Assembly (NCBI RefSeq): GCF_000340885.1
Contig: NC_020291.1
Coordinates: forward strand, 1,611,001 to 1,675,000
Source: Clostridium saccharoperbutylacetonicum N1-4(HMT)
Lineage (GTDB): Bacteria; Bacillota; Clostridia; Clostridiales; Clostridiaceae
Direction: 5' to 3'
Length of the DNA stretch: 64,000 nucleotides
In this document: positions 8,596 through 16,946 of the stretch, one piece after another
How positions within the stretch are numbered: position 1 is the first letter of the stretch
Layout of the letters: each line of letters starts with the position of its first letter
Program-made: the position numbers and the translations under genes
The notes under the pieces: model-generated
Told to the model about the DNA's origin: nothing
Databases searched by the model: none
Seen by the model: only the letters and a program-made list of their open reading frames with translations

Positions 8596-9654
8596 TTAAA
8601 TAAATTCTATGCATGTAGGAGTTGGAATATTCTCAGATTTTATGAAAGTAAGTACTCCTGTTAATTGATTAATAGAGAATATTGTTATATTGTCAGAATT
8701 CTCGTTAGCACTAAGTAAAAAGTTTCCTGTTGGATCTAATTGAAAATCTCTAGGAGAATCACCTTTGCAAGAAAATGAATCGATATATTTTAAGTGGCCA
8801 TTATTTTTGTCAATTAAAAATAAACTTATTGAATTATTTCCTCTGTCAGAAGTATATAAAAATTTATTATTATTGTGAATTCTAATTGCACCTCCAGATT
8901 TTTTCTCAGTGTAATTAGGTGGTAAACTACTCAAAATTTGAATATTTTCAAAGAGATTTTCTGAATTTACGTTATATTTAAAAACAAAAATTTCAGAAGT
9001 TAATTCACTTATTACATAATAGTATTCAGGGAATGTTTTTGAATAAGTAACATGTCTTGGTCCTGTTCCAGCAGGAAATGTATAATTAAGATTATCCTTA
9101 TAATTAAGAGTACCATCATTAATTGTTGAAACCATCAGTTTATCAGTTCCTAAATCTATTGAAATAATATAATTTTCATCATGTGTAAACATTGAACAAT
9201 GGATATGAGGTTTTTCTTGTCTTGAAATATTTATACTATGTCCACAATGGCTTCCTAAAATAGGAGAATCTAAAATTAATCCATCTAAGGTTTTATATAT
9301 AAGCATCTTATTTTCATGATAATTTGATGAAATCAGTATTTGTTTATCTTTGCTTATACTTACATGACACGGTGGTTTTTCTTCTGAGATATAGTTATTT
9401 ATTATATTTAGCTCATCTTTTTCTTCCCAATATTTAAAAGAGGAGACCCCAGCTTTTTTATCATCTTTGCAGGAAGAATATAGAATGTGTCTATCTCTAT
9501 CAATAGATAAATATGTAGGGTTTTCTATTTCAAAAGCTAAATTTACTTTTTCAATATGACCTGATGTAGTATTAAAATTAATTCTATAAATTCCTTTACT
9601 ATTATTCTTAGTATATGTTCCGATATATCCAATTGCGATATTATTATTTGACAT
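8596..9654 (-). CDS. Lactonase-family seven-bladed beta-propeller protein
   Basis: 352 aa, typical of the YbhE/Pgl lactonase family (PF10282). It begins with the family signature GYIGTYTKNNSKGIYRI. Blade-like repeats include PTYLSIDRDRHILYS, PPCHVSISKDKQILI, GPRHVTYSKTFPEYYYV and SPRDFQLDPTGNFLLSANE. Members are annotated as 6-phosphogluconolactonases, though many have unproven substrates. There is no signal peptide, so it is probably cytoplasmic. It is transcribed alone from an AAGGAG-preceded ATG and ends at its own terminator. The fold is confident, the reaction less so. Confidence 0.8.
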   Translation of the reverse strand: MSNNNIAIGYIGTYTKNNSKGIYRINFNTTSGHIEKVNLAFEIENPTYLSIDRDRHILYSSCKDDKKAGVSSFKYWEEKDELNIINNYISEEKPPCHVSISKDKQILISSNYHENKMLIYKTLDGLILDSPILGSHCGHSINISRQEKPHIHCSMFTHDENYIISIDLGTDKLMVSTINDGTLNYKDNLNYTFPAGTGPRHVTYSKTFPEYYYVISELTSEIFVFKYNVNSENLFENIQILSSLPPNYTEKKSGGAIRIHNNNKFLYTSDRGNNSISLFLIDKNNGHLKYIDSFSCKGDSPRDFQLDPTGNFLLSANENSDNITIFSINQLTGVLTFIKSENIPTPTCIEFI

Positions 9655-9969
9655 AAATACACGAACTCCTTTTTCTTACATATGTATTAGTATAGCATAA
9701 AGCTAAAAACAAAGCACAGTAATAAGATTATTATGTGAGGGTTTGTGATATATATACAGATTTAATTAACTTAAGTCGTGCTGCAATGTTGATTACAAAA
9801 GGAATTTTGATATAATAAATTATAAGCAAAAAATAGCAATGTCTATAATTTTTTAGTTATAGTAAAAGCACTTGCTGAGAAGTATATCATATGGATAATG
9901 TGAGGGTTACTGTTTTCAGTAATATTATCCTATGAGTAAGAAATATTTAAATAGAAGGGGGACTTAGGA
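9655..9969. other. metA leader and divergent promoter region
   Basis: No gene is present. The region must hold the promoters of the minus-strand lactonase-like gene and of metA. A conspicuous hairpin (9893-9930) lies near the metA start and is listed separately. No SAM riboswitch or T-box core was recognised. Confidence 0.5.
9893..9930 (+). promoter_or_regulatory. Hairpin in the metA leader
   Basis: GGATAAT and TTACTG (9893-9912) pair with CAGTAA and ATTATCC (9917-9930) across a TTTT loop. No T-run follows, so it is not a simple terminator. It lies 40 nt before the metA ATG and could affect mRNA stability or bind a regulator. Confidence 0.4.
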
Positions 9970-10884
9970 ATGCCAATAAAAATTCCTATACAATTACCTG
10001 CGTTTCAGGTTTTATCTAATGAAAATATCTTTGTAATGAATGATGAAAGGGCTAATACTCAAGATATAAGACCATTAAAAATAGCAATTTTAAATTTAAT
10101 GCCTAAAAAAATAGTTGCTGAAAATCAATTGTTGAGATATTTATCGAATACACCTTTACAAGTTGAAATAACACTTATTCAAACAAAAACTTATATTTCA
10201 CAAAATACACCATCAGAGCATTTAGATAAATTTTATAGTTATTTTGATGATATAAAGGATCAAAAATTTGATGGACTGATAATAACAGGTGCACCAGTAG
10301 AAAAAATGGAATTTGAAGAGGTTACATACTGGAATGAACTCACTAAGATAATGGAATGGAGCAAAACTAATGTGTTTTCTACAATTCATATTTGTTGGGC
10401 ATCTCAAGCAGGCTTATATTATCATTATGGAATACCTAAATATGATTTGGAAGAAAAGATGTTTGGAGTATTTCCACATTGGGTAAATGATGAAAAAGCA
10501 GATCTTACTAGAGGTTTAGATGATGTATTTTATGCACCTCATTCAAGACATACTGAAGTGAAACGAGAAGATATTGAGAAAGCACCAGAATTAGAGATTT
10601 TATCTGAATCTGAAGAAGCTGGTATATTTATTGTCGCAACAAAGGATAGAAGAGGTGTGTTTATTACAGGTCATATGGAATATGACAGAAATACACTTAA
10701 AGATGAATATATTAGAGATAAAGAGAAAGGTGATAATGTAGCAATACCTAAAAATTATTTCAAGAATGATGATGTGAATGAAACTCCTAAGTATATATGG
10801 AGGGCAACAGCAAGTTTAGTTTTTGGAAATTGGTTAAATTACTGTGTATATCAAAATACACCTTTCGATCTTAATAAACTATAA
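9970..10884 (+). CDS. metAA: Homoserine O-acetyltransferase of the MetA family
   Basis: 304 aa, full length for the family. It acylates homoserine as the first committed step of methionine synthesis. The catalytic Cys is C142 (ICWASQAG), and the H and E of the TGHMEYD motif near residue 235 complete the triad. The residue after GAPV is E111. Published work on Bacillus cereus and E. coli MetA links Glu at this position to acetyl-CoA and Gly to succinyl-CoA, so acetyl transfer is predicted here although the fold is called homoserine succinyltransferase. GGGGG precedes the ATG. A clear terminator follows, so it is monocistronic. Confidence 0.93.
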   Translation: MPIKIPIQLPAFQVLSNENIFVMNDERANTQDIRPLKIAILNLMPKKIVAENQLLRYLSNTPLQVEITLIQTKTYISQNTPSEHLDKFYSYFDDIKDQKFDGLIITGAPVEKMEFEEVTYWNELTKIMEWSKTNVFSTIHICWASQAGLYYHYGIPKYDLEEKMFGVFPHWVNDEKADLTRGLDDVFYAPHSRHTEVKREDIEKAPELEILSESEEAGIFIVATKDRRGVFITGHMEYDRNTLKDEYIRDKEKGDNVAIPKNYFKNDDVNETPKYIWRATASLVFGNWLNYCVYQNTPFDLNKL

Positions 10885-10897
10885 ATTAATAAAAAAT

Positions 10898-10944
10898 GAC
10901 ATGCTTTAATTTTGATAATTTCATAAGCATGTCTTTGTTTTTTT
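10898..10944 (+). terminator. metA terminator
   Basis: GACATGCTT (10898-10906) pairs with AAGCATGTC (10925-10933) and is followed by a T-rich run. Confidence 0.85.
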
Positions 10945-11046
10945 CTATTGATTTATTAAATTTTATGGACTAAACTTAGGATAAATAAAAATGTGTAAAA
11001 GAGTAATAGCTTAATATATTTGGAAATATTAAATAGGGGTAAAGTA

Positions 11047-11652
11047 ATGAGAAGAGAGTATTTATGTAAGTTCTTATTAATTAGTATATGTATAATTTTG
11101 ATTTTATCAGCGATAAATTGTCATGATTTATTTACATGGGCACTAGAAGTATTACCGGCTATAATAGCGGGGGGAGTATTGATAGTTACATATAATAAAT
11201 TTAAATTTTCAAATTTCACTTATTTGCTTATATGGATTCATGCAATAATATTAATAATAGGTGGGCATTATACGTATGCTGAAATGCCATTGTTTAATTG
11301 GATAAAAGATATTTTTCATTTAAGTAGAAATTATTATGACAGGGTAGGACACTTTGCACAGGGATTTGTTCCTGCAATAGTTCTTAGAGAAGTGTTTATT
11401 AGAAATAAAGTAATAAAAAACAGAGCATGGACTAATTTTATTGTGATTTCTATATGTCTTGCAGTTAGTGCTTCTTATGAATTGATAGAATTTGCTGTTG
11501 CAACATTTACTGGGGAAGCAGCAGATGCTTTTTTAGGAACTCAGGGAGATGTTTGGGATACTCAATGGGATATGACGTTTGCATTGATTGGAGCAATTTT
11601 TTCAATAATAGCATTAGGGAAGTATCATGATAAATTATTGGAGAAATTATAA
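11047..11652 (+). CDS. DUF2238 (YjdF-like) membrane protein
   Basis: 201 aa from the ATG at 11047, which has AGGGG eight bases upstream; an in-frame start at 11020 lacks such a site. It has about six hydrophobic helices. The family's conserved central block is present: YYDRVGHFAQGFVPAIVLRE, then ASYELIEFA and GTQGDVWDTQWDM. The acidic and His residues in these blocks lie at helix ends and could be functional, but no activity is established for the family as far as I know. It is followed by a small DUF5808 gene on the same strand. Confidence 0.8.
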   Translation: MRREYLCKFLLISICIILILSAINCHDLFTWALEVLPAIIAGGVLIVTYNKFKFSNFTYLLIWIHAIILIIGGHYTYAEMPLFNWIKDIFHLSRNYYDRVGHFAQGFVPAIVLREVFIRNKVIKNRAWTNFIVISICLAVSASYELIEFAVATFTGEAADAFLGTQGDVWDTQWDMTFALIGAIFSIIALGKYHDKLLEKL

Positions 11653-11721
11653 TTGCTCCAGTACCCTTTGATAAGTAAATCAAATTATTGTAAATAATAT
11701 ATAAAATGAGGTGTATTATAA

Positions 11722-11931
11722 ATGAATAAAGAAAATAATTCAAAACATTGGAAATTTGGGATTTTTTATTATAATCCAGATGACCCATCAGAAGTTATTG
11801 AAAAAAATAATGGGAAAGGATCAACAATTAACTTTGCAAGTAAAGGAGGAAGAAGAACTTTTGCCCTTATGATGATACCTGCCTATATAGCAATTATTTT
11901 AGTCATAGCAATATATTTATTTTACGTTTAA
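11722..11931 (+). CDS. Small membrane protein with DUF5808-type N-terminus
   Basis: 69 aa. The first ~40 residues (HWKFGIFYYNPDDPSEVIEK and a GSTINFAS segment) match the pattern I associate with DUF5808, a soluble motif usually placed beside a membrane segment. The last ~20 residues are one hydrophobic helix (IPAYIAIILVIAIYLFYV). GAGGTG is upstream of the ATG. The gene ends 33 nt from the convergent DUF1294 gene. Function unknown; likely a single-pass membrane protein facing the cytoplasm. Confidence 0.7.
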   Translation: MNKENNSKHWKFGIFYYNPDDPSEVIEKNNGKGSTINFASKGGRRTFALMMIPAYIAIILVIAIYLFYV

Positions 11932-11963
11932 TTTCTGTGTTAATGTATGTAAGTTATGTATAA

Positions 11964-12239
11964 TTAATAATTAAAATACAATATGATTAATCCAATTTGA
12001 ATAAAAAGTATGAATGGTACACCAAACTTAAATTTTATATGTTTAGTTTTATGTCTAAAAGCAGACATTCCAAACAACATACCAATAGAGCCACCAATTA
12101 TGGAAATGCCAATAAGTGTATTTTCAGGTATTCTCCATTCCTTGTGAATAGCCTTTTGTTTGTCAATAAGCATGATGATAAAGCCAACTAAATTAATTAC
12201 TAATAAATATGCTAGAATAATTTTTAACATAAGTTTCAC
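11964..12239 (-). CDS. DUF1294 small membrane protein
   Basis: 91 aa with three hydrophobic segments. The family signature is visible: MLIDKQKAIHKEWRIPE, then GGSIGMLFGMSAFRHKTKH and a final helix. Function unknown. The ATG has an AGGAG site. It follows the cis-prenyltransferase gene on the minus strand after about 80 nt, so the two may be co-transcribed. Confidence 0.85.
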   Translation of the reverse strand: MKLMLKIILAYLLVINLVGFIIMLIDKQKAIHKEWRIPENTLIGISIIGGSIGMLFGMSAFRHKTKHIKFKFGVPFILFIQIGLIILYFNY

Positions 12240-12318
12240 TCCTAAATAAACAATGTAAATTATAACAATATAATTTATTTTAGAGTATAAACCTAGTATA
12301 GTAAAGTATATTCTAATT

Positions 12319-12960
12319 TCAACCGCCTAAAGTAACATCCTGTTCATCATACCAAGCTAGAGCGTTATAAAAATCTTTAGTTTTAAAATCAGGCCAATAA
12401 TTTTCTAGAACATAAAAATCTGCGTAAACAGCTTGAATAGGCAACAAACCACTCAAACGTCTACGTCCACCCCAGCGAATTATCAAATCAATTCTAGAAA
12501 TATCCTTTGAATGAATGTAACGTTGAATGTTTTTATTAGAGGCACTGCTATTTTTTAATAAATTTAAATCCCACTCCCAACCATAATTAATTAAAAAGTT
12601 TACCTTTATTCCACCATTACCGAATTTTCTTCTTGTGGTGAAAGGTAATAATTCAACTGGAAAGCAATTAGATTCTGTATTTCCCAATACTAATATTTCA
12701 CAATCTTCTTTAGTTAAGAGAATTACTGAATCGATGCACGCCTTGGTAAAAGCTATTGTTTGATCTTTGGGACGTTTAGTATTATCTACAGTAAAACCAT
12801 AAAAGGTCACTTCTTCAACCTGTTCTTTTTGGCATAACTTAAAAACTTCAAGTCCGGGATTTATACCATGCTGATATCCCTTATCTTTAGTCATAGAATT
12901 AAACATAGCCCACCGTCTATTTCCATCAGGAATAATACCTATATGTTTTGGAATGCGCAT
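12319..12960 (-). CDS. Divergent cis-prenyltransferase (UppS-like)
   Basis: 213 aa, shorter than the ~250 of typical undecaprenyl diphosphate synthases. Recognisable motifs are the start PKHIGIIPDGNRRWA (normally MDGNGRWA, with the Mg-binding Asp), FYGFTVDNTKRP and the C-terminal block RWGGRRRLSGLLPIQAVYAD followed by FYVLENYWPDF. The usual RTGGE is changed to RWGGR, and the Mg-linked Glu of AYxEFY is Asp. The fold and metal site are probably intact, but product length and essential role are doubtful. It may be a second, non-housekeeping prenyl transferase. GAGGTGAT is the ribosome site. It is followed by a tandem repeat region on its upstream side. Confidence 0.75.
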   Translation of the reverse strand: MRIPKHIGIIPDGNRRWAMFNSMTKDKGYQHGINPGLEVFKLCQKEQVEEVTFYGFTVDNTKRPKDQTIAFTKACIDSVILLTKEDCEILVLGNTESNCFPVELLPFTTRRKFGNGGIKVNFLINYGWEWDLNLLKNSSASNKNIQRYIHSKDISRIDLIIRWGGRRRLSGLLPIQAVYADFYVLENYWPDFKTKDFYNALAWYDEQDVTLGG

Positions 12961-13048
12961 TTTTATATCACCTCATAAATTTTAATTTTGCCTTTTAGAG
13001 TATATCCAAATGGGAGAAAAAAATACACACATATAAAAAAAGCGCGAA

Positions 13049-13300
13049 GCGCAACCAAGATCATAAAACGAGAAAATCATGCACCTTAAAAAAGCGCGCA
13101 CCTATGAAAAGAGTGCGAAGCACAATAAGGAACTTATTTCGCGCAACCACGATCATAATGAAAAAAACAAGAACCTATGGAAATAGTTTGAAGAACAATT
13201 AGGAACTTATTTGCGCAACCAAGATCATGAAACGAGAAAATCATGCACCTTAAAAAAAGCGCGCAGCTATAAAAAGAGTGCGAAGCACAATACGGAACTT
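13049..13300. repeat. Three-unit tandem repeat with GCGC/GTGC mini-hairpins
   Basis: Three direct units beginning GCGCAACCA(A/C)GATCAT at 13049, 13141 and 13213 and ending GGAACTT(A). Units one and three are about 90 bp and nearly identical. The middle one is about 72 bp and lacks the segment with GCACCTTAAAAAAGCGCGC. Each long unit contains GTGCGAAGCAC, a short perfect hairpin with a GAA loop, and an A-run followed by GCGCG. The leading edge at 13036 repeats the motif found alone at 8377. There are no regular spacers, so it is not CRISPR. Confidence 0.8.
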
Positions 13301-13500
13301 AATATTAAAAATCTACGGCTCCACAGTCGCCTGCGATTTTTTTATGCATTGGAAAAAGACGTATTTCCGCTTTAGGACAAAAAACACCCACAGACATTCT
13401 CAGAAGAGAAAATCCGTGGGTTTCCTTATATTGATATATTTAGTGTTACTATTTGGCTCGACATGACAGAGTTGGCAAGAATCGTTTTCGGTTTCCTGAA
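13301..13500. other. Non-coding stretch with hairpins at the edge of a G+C-richer segment
   Basis: Two imperfect hairpins are visible: AATCTACGG...TGCGATTTTTTT near 13307-13343, and ACCCACAGACATTCTC against GAGAAAATCCGTGGGT at about 13385-13421. A 62-codon ORF across this region has no ribosome site and no protein-like pattern. This marks the transition into a region of different base composition. Confidence 0.4.
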
Positions 13501-13617
13501 TTATTCAATAATTCTATGTCCTGTCTCTGCCATTCCTTCTGTAATTTCATTGTTATCTAATGTCAACATCGAGCTTCCATGTCCGGCAAAAATGACCGAC
13601 ATAATTTTATCGTTCAT
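13501..13617 (-). pseudogene. N-terminal remnant of a LigB/YgiD-type extradiol dioxygenase
   Basis: A 38-codon minus-strand frame reads MNDKIMSVIFAGHGSSMLTL followed by DNNEITEGMAETGHRIIE and a stop. This matches the start of class III extradiol dioxygenases of the DODA/YgiD family, whose N-terminus carries the metal-binding GHGSPM motif and a DNE(x)T(x)G(W) segment. The remaining ~220 residues are absent and there is no good ribosome site, so I read it as a decayed fragment. It lies beside a truncated iron-alcohol dehydrogenase and two flavin reductases. Confidence 0.55.
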
Positions 13618-13672
13618 TTTTAACTGATCGTATTAATCTCGTATAAATGCAAATCTCATGCAAAACAAGAAT

Positions 13673-14245
13673 TTACAAATATTTTTTTCCTTCGCCCCAT
13701 GCATTTCCAGCTTTCTCACCTAATGAAAAATAGCTGTTGCTGAACGAATCAAAAAATAACATTCCTGTTTTCTTGGCATTAATTCTGCCGGTGCTATCTA
13801 ACACTGACTCATCTGCCGCTACATTGACAATCCTGGCAAGTACAGTAGTGAAATTATTTACTCTTACAACATCTATAAGTTCGCATTCGATGACTAGTGG
13901 ACTGACTTCGATGATAGGGGCATTGACGTGTTCACTCTTTACAGCCTTCAAGCCTGTTTTTGCAAATTTATCAGGAACTCTATGGCCGGTTACAATTCCA
14001 AAGTAATCAACTTCCTTTATCAAATTCTTATTAACAAGTGCAACAGTAAATGCACGTCTCTTTTTAATATTCTCATGCGTCTTACTACGTGGACCAATAC
14101 ATAATGAGAGATCACCGGCATTCGTCCTTGTACACTCATGCAAATTCATCACATTGACTGTTCCATCATCATTATAAGTGCCAACCATTAAAACCGGCGC
14201 TGGATAACCATACGAAAAAACGTTTGGACCTAAATTTTTCATCAT
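13673..14245 (-). CDS. Flavin reductase-like FMN-binding protein
   Basis: 190 aa of the flavin_reduct (DIM6/NTAB) split-barrel family. Recognisable patterns are PAPVLMVGTYNDDGTVNVMN, a SLCIGPRSKTHENI segment, FTVALVNKNLIKEVDYFG, a central VECELIDVV strand and the C-terminal SLGEKAGNAWGEGKKYL. Such proteins bind FMN and reduce flavin with NAD(P)H, often to supply an oxygenase. It is 15 nt downstream of a second copy of the same family on the minus strand and probably co-transcribed with it. GAGGAGG precedes the ATG. Codons are clearly richer in G+C than in neighbouring genes, suggesting transfer. Confidence 0.85.
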   Translation of the reverse strand: MMKNLGPNVFSYGYPAPVLMVGTYNDDGTVNVMNLHECTRTNAGDLSLCIGPRSKTHENIKKRRAFTVALVNKNLIKEVDYFGIVTGHRVPDKFAKTGLKAVKSEHVNAPIIEVSPLVIECELIDVVRVNNFTTVLARIVNVAADESVLDSTGRINAKKTGMLFFDSFSNSYFSLGEKAGNAWGEGKKYL

Positions 14246-14260
14246 AATAGCAACCTCCTC

Positions 14261-14833
14261 TTAGTTCTTCTCTCTCAACTGAAGCCCGTCACGGTAAGCA
14301 TCACCGACCTTCTCACCAACGGACAGATATGACTTATTCATCCAATCGAAAGTGATCGGATGGAATTTTTTAAATGATACCTTGCCATCTTCTCCAAGAA
14401 TCCGTTCATCCAAACTTACATTGACGATTTCGCCTACAAGTCTCCAGGTTTCCTCATCATAGCTCTTCACTCTGCACTCAACGGCAAAAGGAAGCTCATC
14501 GATAATCGGTGCATCTACGAATTCGGACTTTGTTGTATGGAATCCGGACTTCTCAAACTTATCTTCCACTTTACTTCCTGTTGTTATACCAAGGTAATCA
14601 CAGGCAACTTCATTTTCCACATCCGCCATACTTACAACAAAGGAACCTCTGGCAAGAATCCCCTTTAACGTATTTCTCTGGGATGCTACGATAATAGTAA
14701 TTTCTGTCTCATGCGTGATTCCACCCCATACTGCTAACATGGCTGTAGGCTTTTCAGCCTCATCATAAGATGAAATCATCAAAACCGGCATCGGTGTGAT
14801 GTATGGCTTTGCTCCGATATTTTTTCTAGACAT
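14261..14833 (-). CDS. Flavin reductase-like FMN-binding protein (second copy)
   Basis: 190 aa from the ATG at 14833, which has AAGGAGG just upstream; the longer in-frame start at 14875 adds residues foreign to the family. The pattern is the same as in the downstream copy: PYITPMPVLMISSYDE, NTLKGILARGSFVVSMADVE, DYLGITTGSKVEDKFEKSGF, VECRVKSYDE and SVGEKVGDAYRDG. The two are diverged paralogues rather than a recent duplication. Expected role: FMN binding and NAD(P)H-dependent flavin reduction. Base composition is unlike the hem genes to the right. Confidence 0.85.
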   Translation of the reverse strand: MSRKNIGAKPYITPMPVLMISSYDEAEKPTAMLAVWGGITHETEITIIVASQRNTLKGILARGSFVVSMADVENEVACDYLGITTGSKVEDKFEKSGFHTTKSEFVDAPIIDELPFAVECRVKSYDEETWRLVGEIVNVSLDERILGEDGKVSFKKFHPITFDWMNKSYLSVGEKVGDAYRDGLQLREKN

Positions 14834-14887
14834 ATTTATCCTCCTTAAATTATGTGATAAATCACAGTTATTCAATGCATTATGCTC

Positions 14888-15187
14888 TTAAAGATATGAT
14901 TTCTTATAGATTTCAAGATAATCTTCATCCGTAAGCAGTAACGGGTCTGCGGTAATGTCGCCGCCGAGCACCTCGTGTATTCTCTTAGTATACTTTGTGA
15001 GCTCTTCTTCATTGATTCCTGCATCACTTATGCGGAGATCTTTACATCCGACTAGTTCATCCAATGCTCTGATAAAATCTTTTCCGGATGTCGGGTTCTC
15101 CACTCCCATTGCTTTTGCCATTTTGATCATCTGTTCTTCTGCAGCCTTACGTTCTGCAAAGAAATCATAATAGGCATGAGCAATCAT
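14888..15187 (-). pseudogene. C-terminal remnant of an iron-containing alcohol dehydrogenase
   Basis: 99 codons. The sequence reads like the last quarter of group III Fe-dependent alcohol dehydrogenases: a helical FFAERKAAEEQMIKMAKAMG stretch, a short loop, then EVLGGDITADPLLLTDEDYL and the terminal EIYKKSYL, the conserved family ending. The Rossmann nucleotide-binding domain and the iron-ligand region are missing, and stops close the frame just upstream of the ATG. It is therefore a truncated gene, probably inactive, though the remaining frame is intact. It lies divergent to the AraC gene and upstream of the flavin reductases. Confidence 0.7.
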
Positions 15188-15251
15188 AATCGTTACTAAT
15201 CATTATATAGATTTTTACCTTCCAAATCAGCGCTAAATATTAACTTGAATT

Positions 15252-16301
15252 ATGGCATATTTTAACCTACAATTAGATAGAAGTATATCTGATTTACCAA
15301 AAAACGTTGCAATGCTTGAAATAATTGCTCAGAAATCTGAAGAAAGGAATGTTGTTATGTCTTGGAATTGCGATACTGAAATCGATCACGCATTAGAAAA
15401 ACTCAGTCAGGACTTTCCGCACCTCAATTGGGACTTTAGCCCGGATCCATTCTCAGGAAATAACGAACTAATTTCGCATTGGTTAGGAGAGAAATCCGAG
15501 GAAGTTATGGTGGGTGTATTTAAAGGGAAAAAAATTGAGGAGCGTTTTCACCGCCAGGACTTTTTTTTCATTCATTTTGCTTACCACGGAGATTATGATG
15601 CATTAAGCGCCAACTATAACAATCGGATCACGGTAAAAGAAGGAGATTGCTATATCGGTCAGCCCTACAGCGGCTATGCTGTTAAGCATGATTCTGATCA
15701 CGAATGTATTATTCTCGGAGTGCTGATTCGTAAAGAAACCTTTTTTCGGGAATACCTGAGTGCGCTCTCAGCAGATAGCTCCATGCTTAATTTTTTTCTG
15801 GAACCACAGAAAAACAAATATGCAGAAGAGTTCGTTCATCTGGAAATTCCAGCTTCTTCGCCAATCTGGCAGCTGCTGAATGTCATGATTCTTGAATATG
15901 CCCATAAAACAGAGGACTCACAGAAAATTTTAAAACCTATGGTCATGTCCCTTGCAATGTATATTTCTTATGAGTACAAGCGTCAGCATCTACCTACTGG
16001 TACGACATTAATTGACCGGATTATGGAATATATCGAATCACACTCTGATTCTGTAACATTGAATGACATTGCATCCCATTTCGGATATCACCCCGTTTAT
16101 ATTTCCCGTCTTTTGCCGAAAAAGACAGGCAAGACCTTTTCTGCTCTGCTAGCAGAATCACGTATGCGAAGAGCCAAGCTATTATTGGATCATACGGATC
16201 TTTCCATTGAAAAAATTGCTGATATGCTCGGATACAGCAATAGCAGCAATTTCTATAAGACCTTTAAACAGTATTATGGTACTTCTCCTCGCCAGCTTTA
16301 A
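15252..16301 (+). CDS. AraC-family transcriptional regulator
   Basis: 349 aa. The C-terminal ~100 residues carry two helix-turn-helix units: VTLNDIASHFGYHPVYISRL and LSIEKIADMLGYSNSSNFYK followed by the family end TFKQYYGTSPRQL. The N-terminal ~240 residues form a cupin-like sensing region. The first ATG (15252) has no ribosome site. An in-frame ATG at 15357 has AAAGGA nine bases upstream, so the real protein may be ~314 aa. It is divergent from the flavin reductase genes by 65 bp, so it probably controls that set. G+C-rich codons match the neighbouring acquired genes. Confidence 0.88.
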   Translation: MAYFNLQLDRSISDLPKNVAMLEIIAQKSEERNVVMSWNCDTEIDHALEKLSQDFPHLNWDFSPDPFSGNNELISHWLGEKSEEVMVGVFKGKKIEERFHRQDFFFIHFAYHGDYDALSANYNNRITVKEGDCYIGQPYSGYAVKHDSDHECIILGVLIRKETFFREYLSALSADSSMLNFFLEPQKNKYAEEFVHLEIPASSPIWQLLNVMILEYAHKTEDSQKILKPMVMSLAMYISYEYKRQHLPTGTTLIDRIMEYIESHSDSVTLNDIASHFGYHPVYISRLLPKKTGKTFSALLAESRMRRAKLLLDHTDLSIEKIADMLGYSNSSNFYKTFKQYYGTSPRQL

Positions 16302-16946
16302 TGGTCAATGTTACGGCTTTAACGTGAAATGCATAAATAACGTTATTAACCCTTTTTTTAACCGTAACACTGATTAGTTTATCATGCAAGATCTCACCTT
16401 TATTAAATTTAGTACAGTTCTCAAGAAATTGGCTGCTTCTGCTCGTCACCTGCTTTGGTGCAGTCTTCAGATGCTAACAAAGATGGCGAGAATAAGGATC
16501 AGCCAGTTCTTCAAAGTTTATCTATGTTTTTTCGGTCGGAGCGAGTTTTAAAGAGATTGAGCTAATGCAAATTTATACGATTCCGCTTCCTTCCAAACTT
16601 AAAGCTTTTCAATACAAATCAACTTTGAATATTAAATATTGAACATTGATAATTGAAATATATATAATAAAAAAACCTAAGTATAAATAAGGGAATATTA
16701 TACTTAGGCTAGCCATAAAATGACTAAAGTTATATTTTATAAGGGGTAAATAACAATCAACTACTTTATAATATTATTATAATCATATTATGTGTCAAAT
16801 TTATGGCAATAAATAATAAACTTCAATTAATGATTTTTCTATGATAATAGTATATACTAAATTATTGTTGAGATATTTTTGTTAACAATGTAAATTAAAT
16901 ATATAATTGGATGATATAATTAAATCAACAGGTGAGGTGACAATAG
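16302..16946. other. Right junction of the acquired segment and hemA upstream region
   Basis: G+C-rich sequence continues to about 16610, then composition returns to the A+T-rich background. I found no gene. Two hairpins are visible: 16309-16369, listed separately, and CCTAAGTATAA (16672-16682) with TTATACTTAGG (16699-16709), whose T-run lies on the minus strand. The last ~100 bases before hemA must hold its promoter. Confidence 0.5.
16309..16369 (+). terminator. Hairpin after the AraC gene
   Basis: TGTTACGG (16309-16316) pairs with CCGTAACA (16362-16369), with a nested TAACGT/ACGTTA pair inside. There is no T-run after the right arm, though seven T lie within the loop side, so termination is only likely. 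Confidence 0.4.

Noticed and set aside
9655..9969. SAM riboswitch or T-box upstream of metA
   Set aside because: Core motifs of either class are absent; only a simple hairpin is visible.
13049..13300. CRISPR array
   Set aside because: Only three unequal units with no unique spacers and no cas genes nearby.
13278..13466. 62-codon plus-strand ORF after the tandem repeat
   Set aside because: It overlaps repeat and hairpin sequence, lacks a ribosome site and shows no protein pattern.
16264..16449. 61-codon minus-strand ORF after the AraC gene
   Set aside because: It overlaps the AraC 3' end and the hairpin at 16309 and has no ribosome site.
13636..16585. Inverted repeats flanking the G+C-richer segment (TTTATACGA words at both ends)
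   Set aside because: Only about nine bases match and flanking similarity is weak; chance is likely and no transposase is present.
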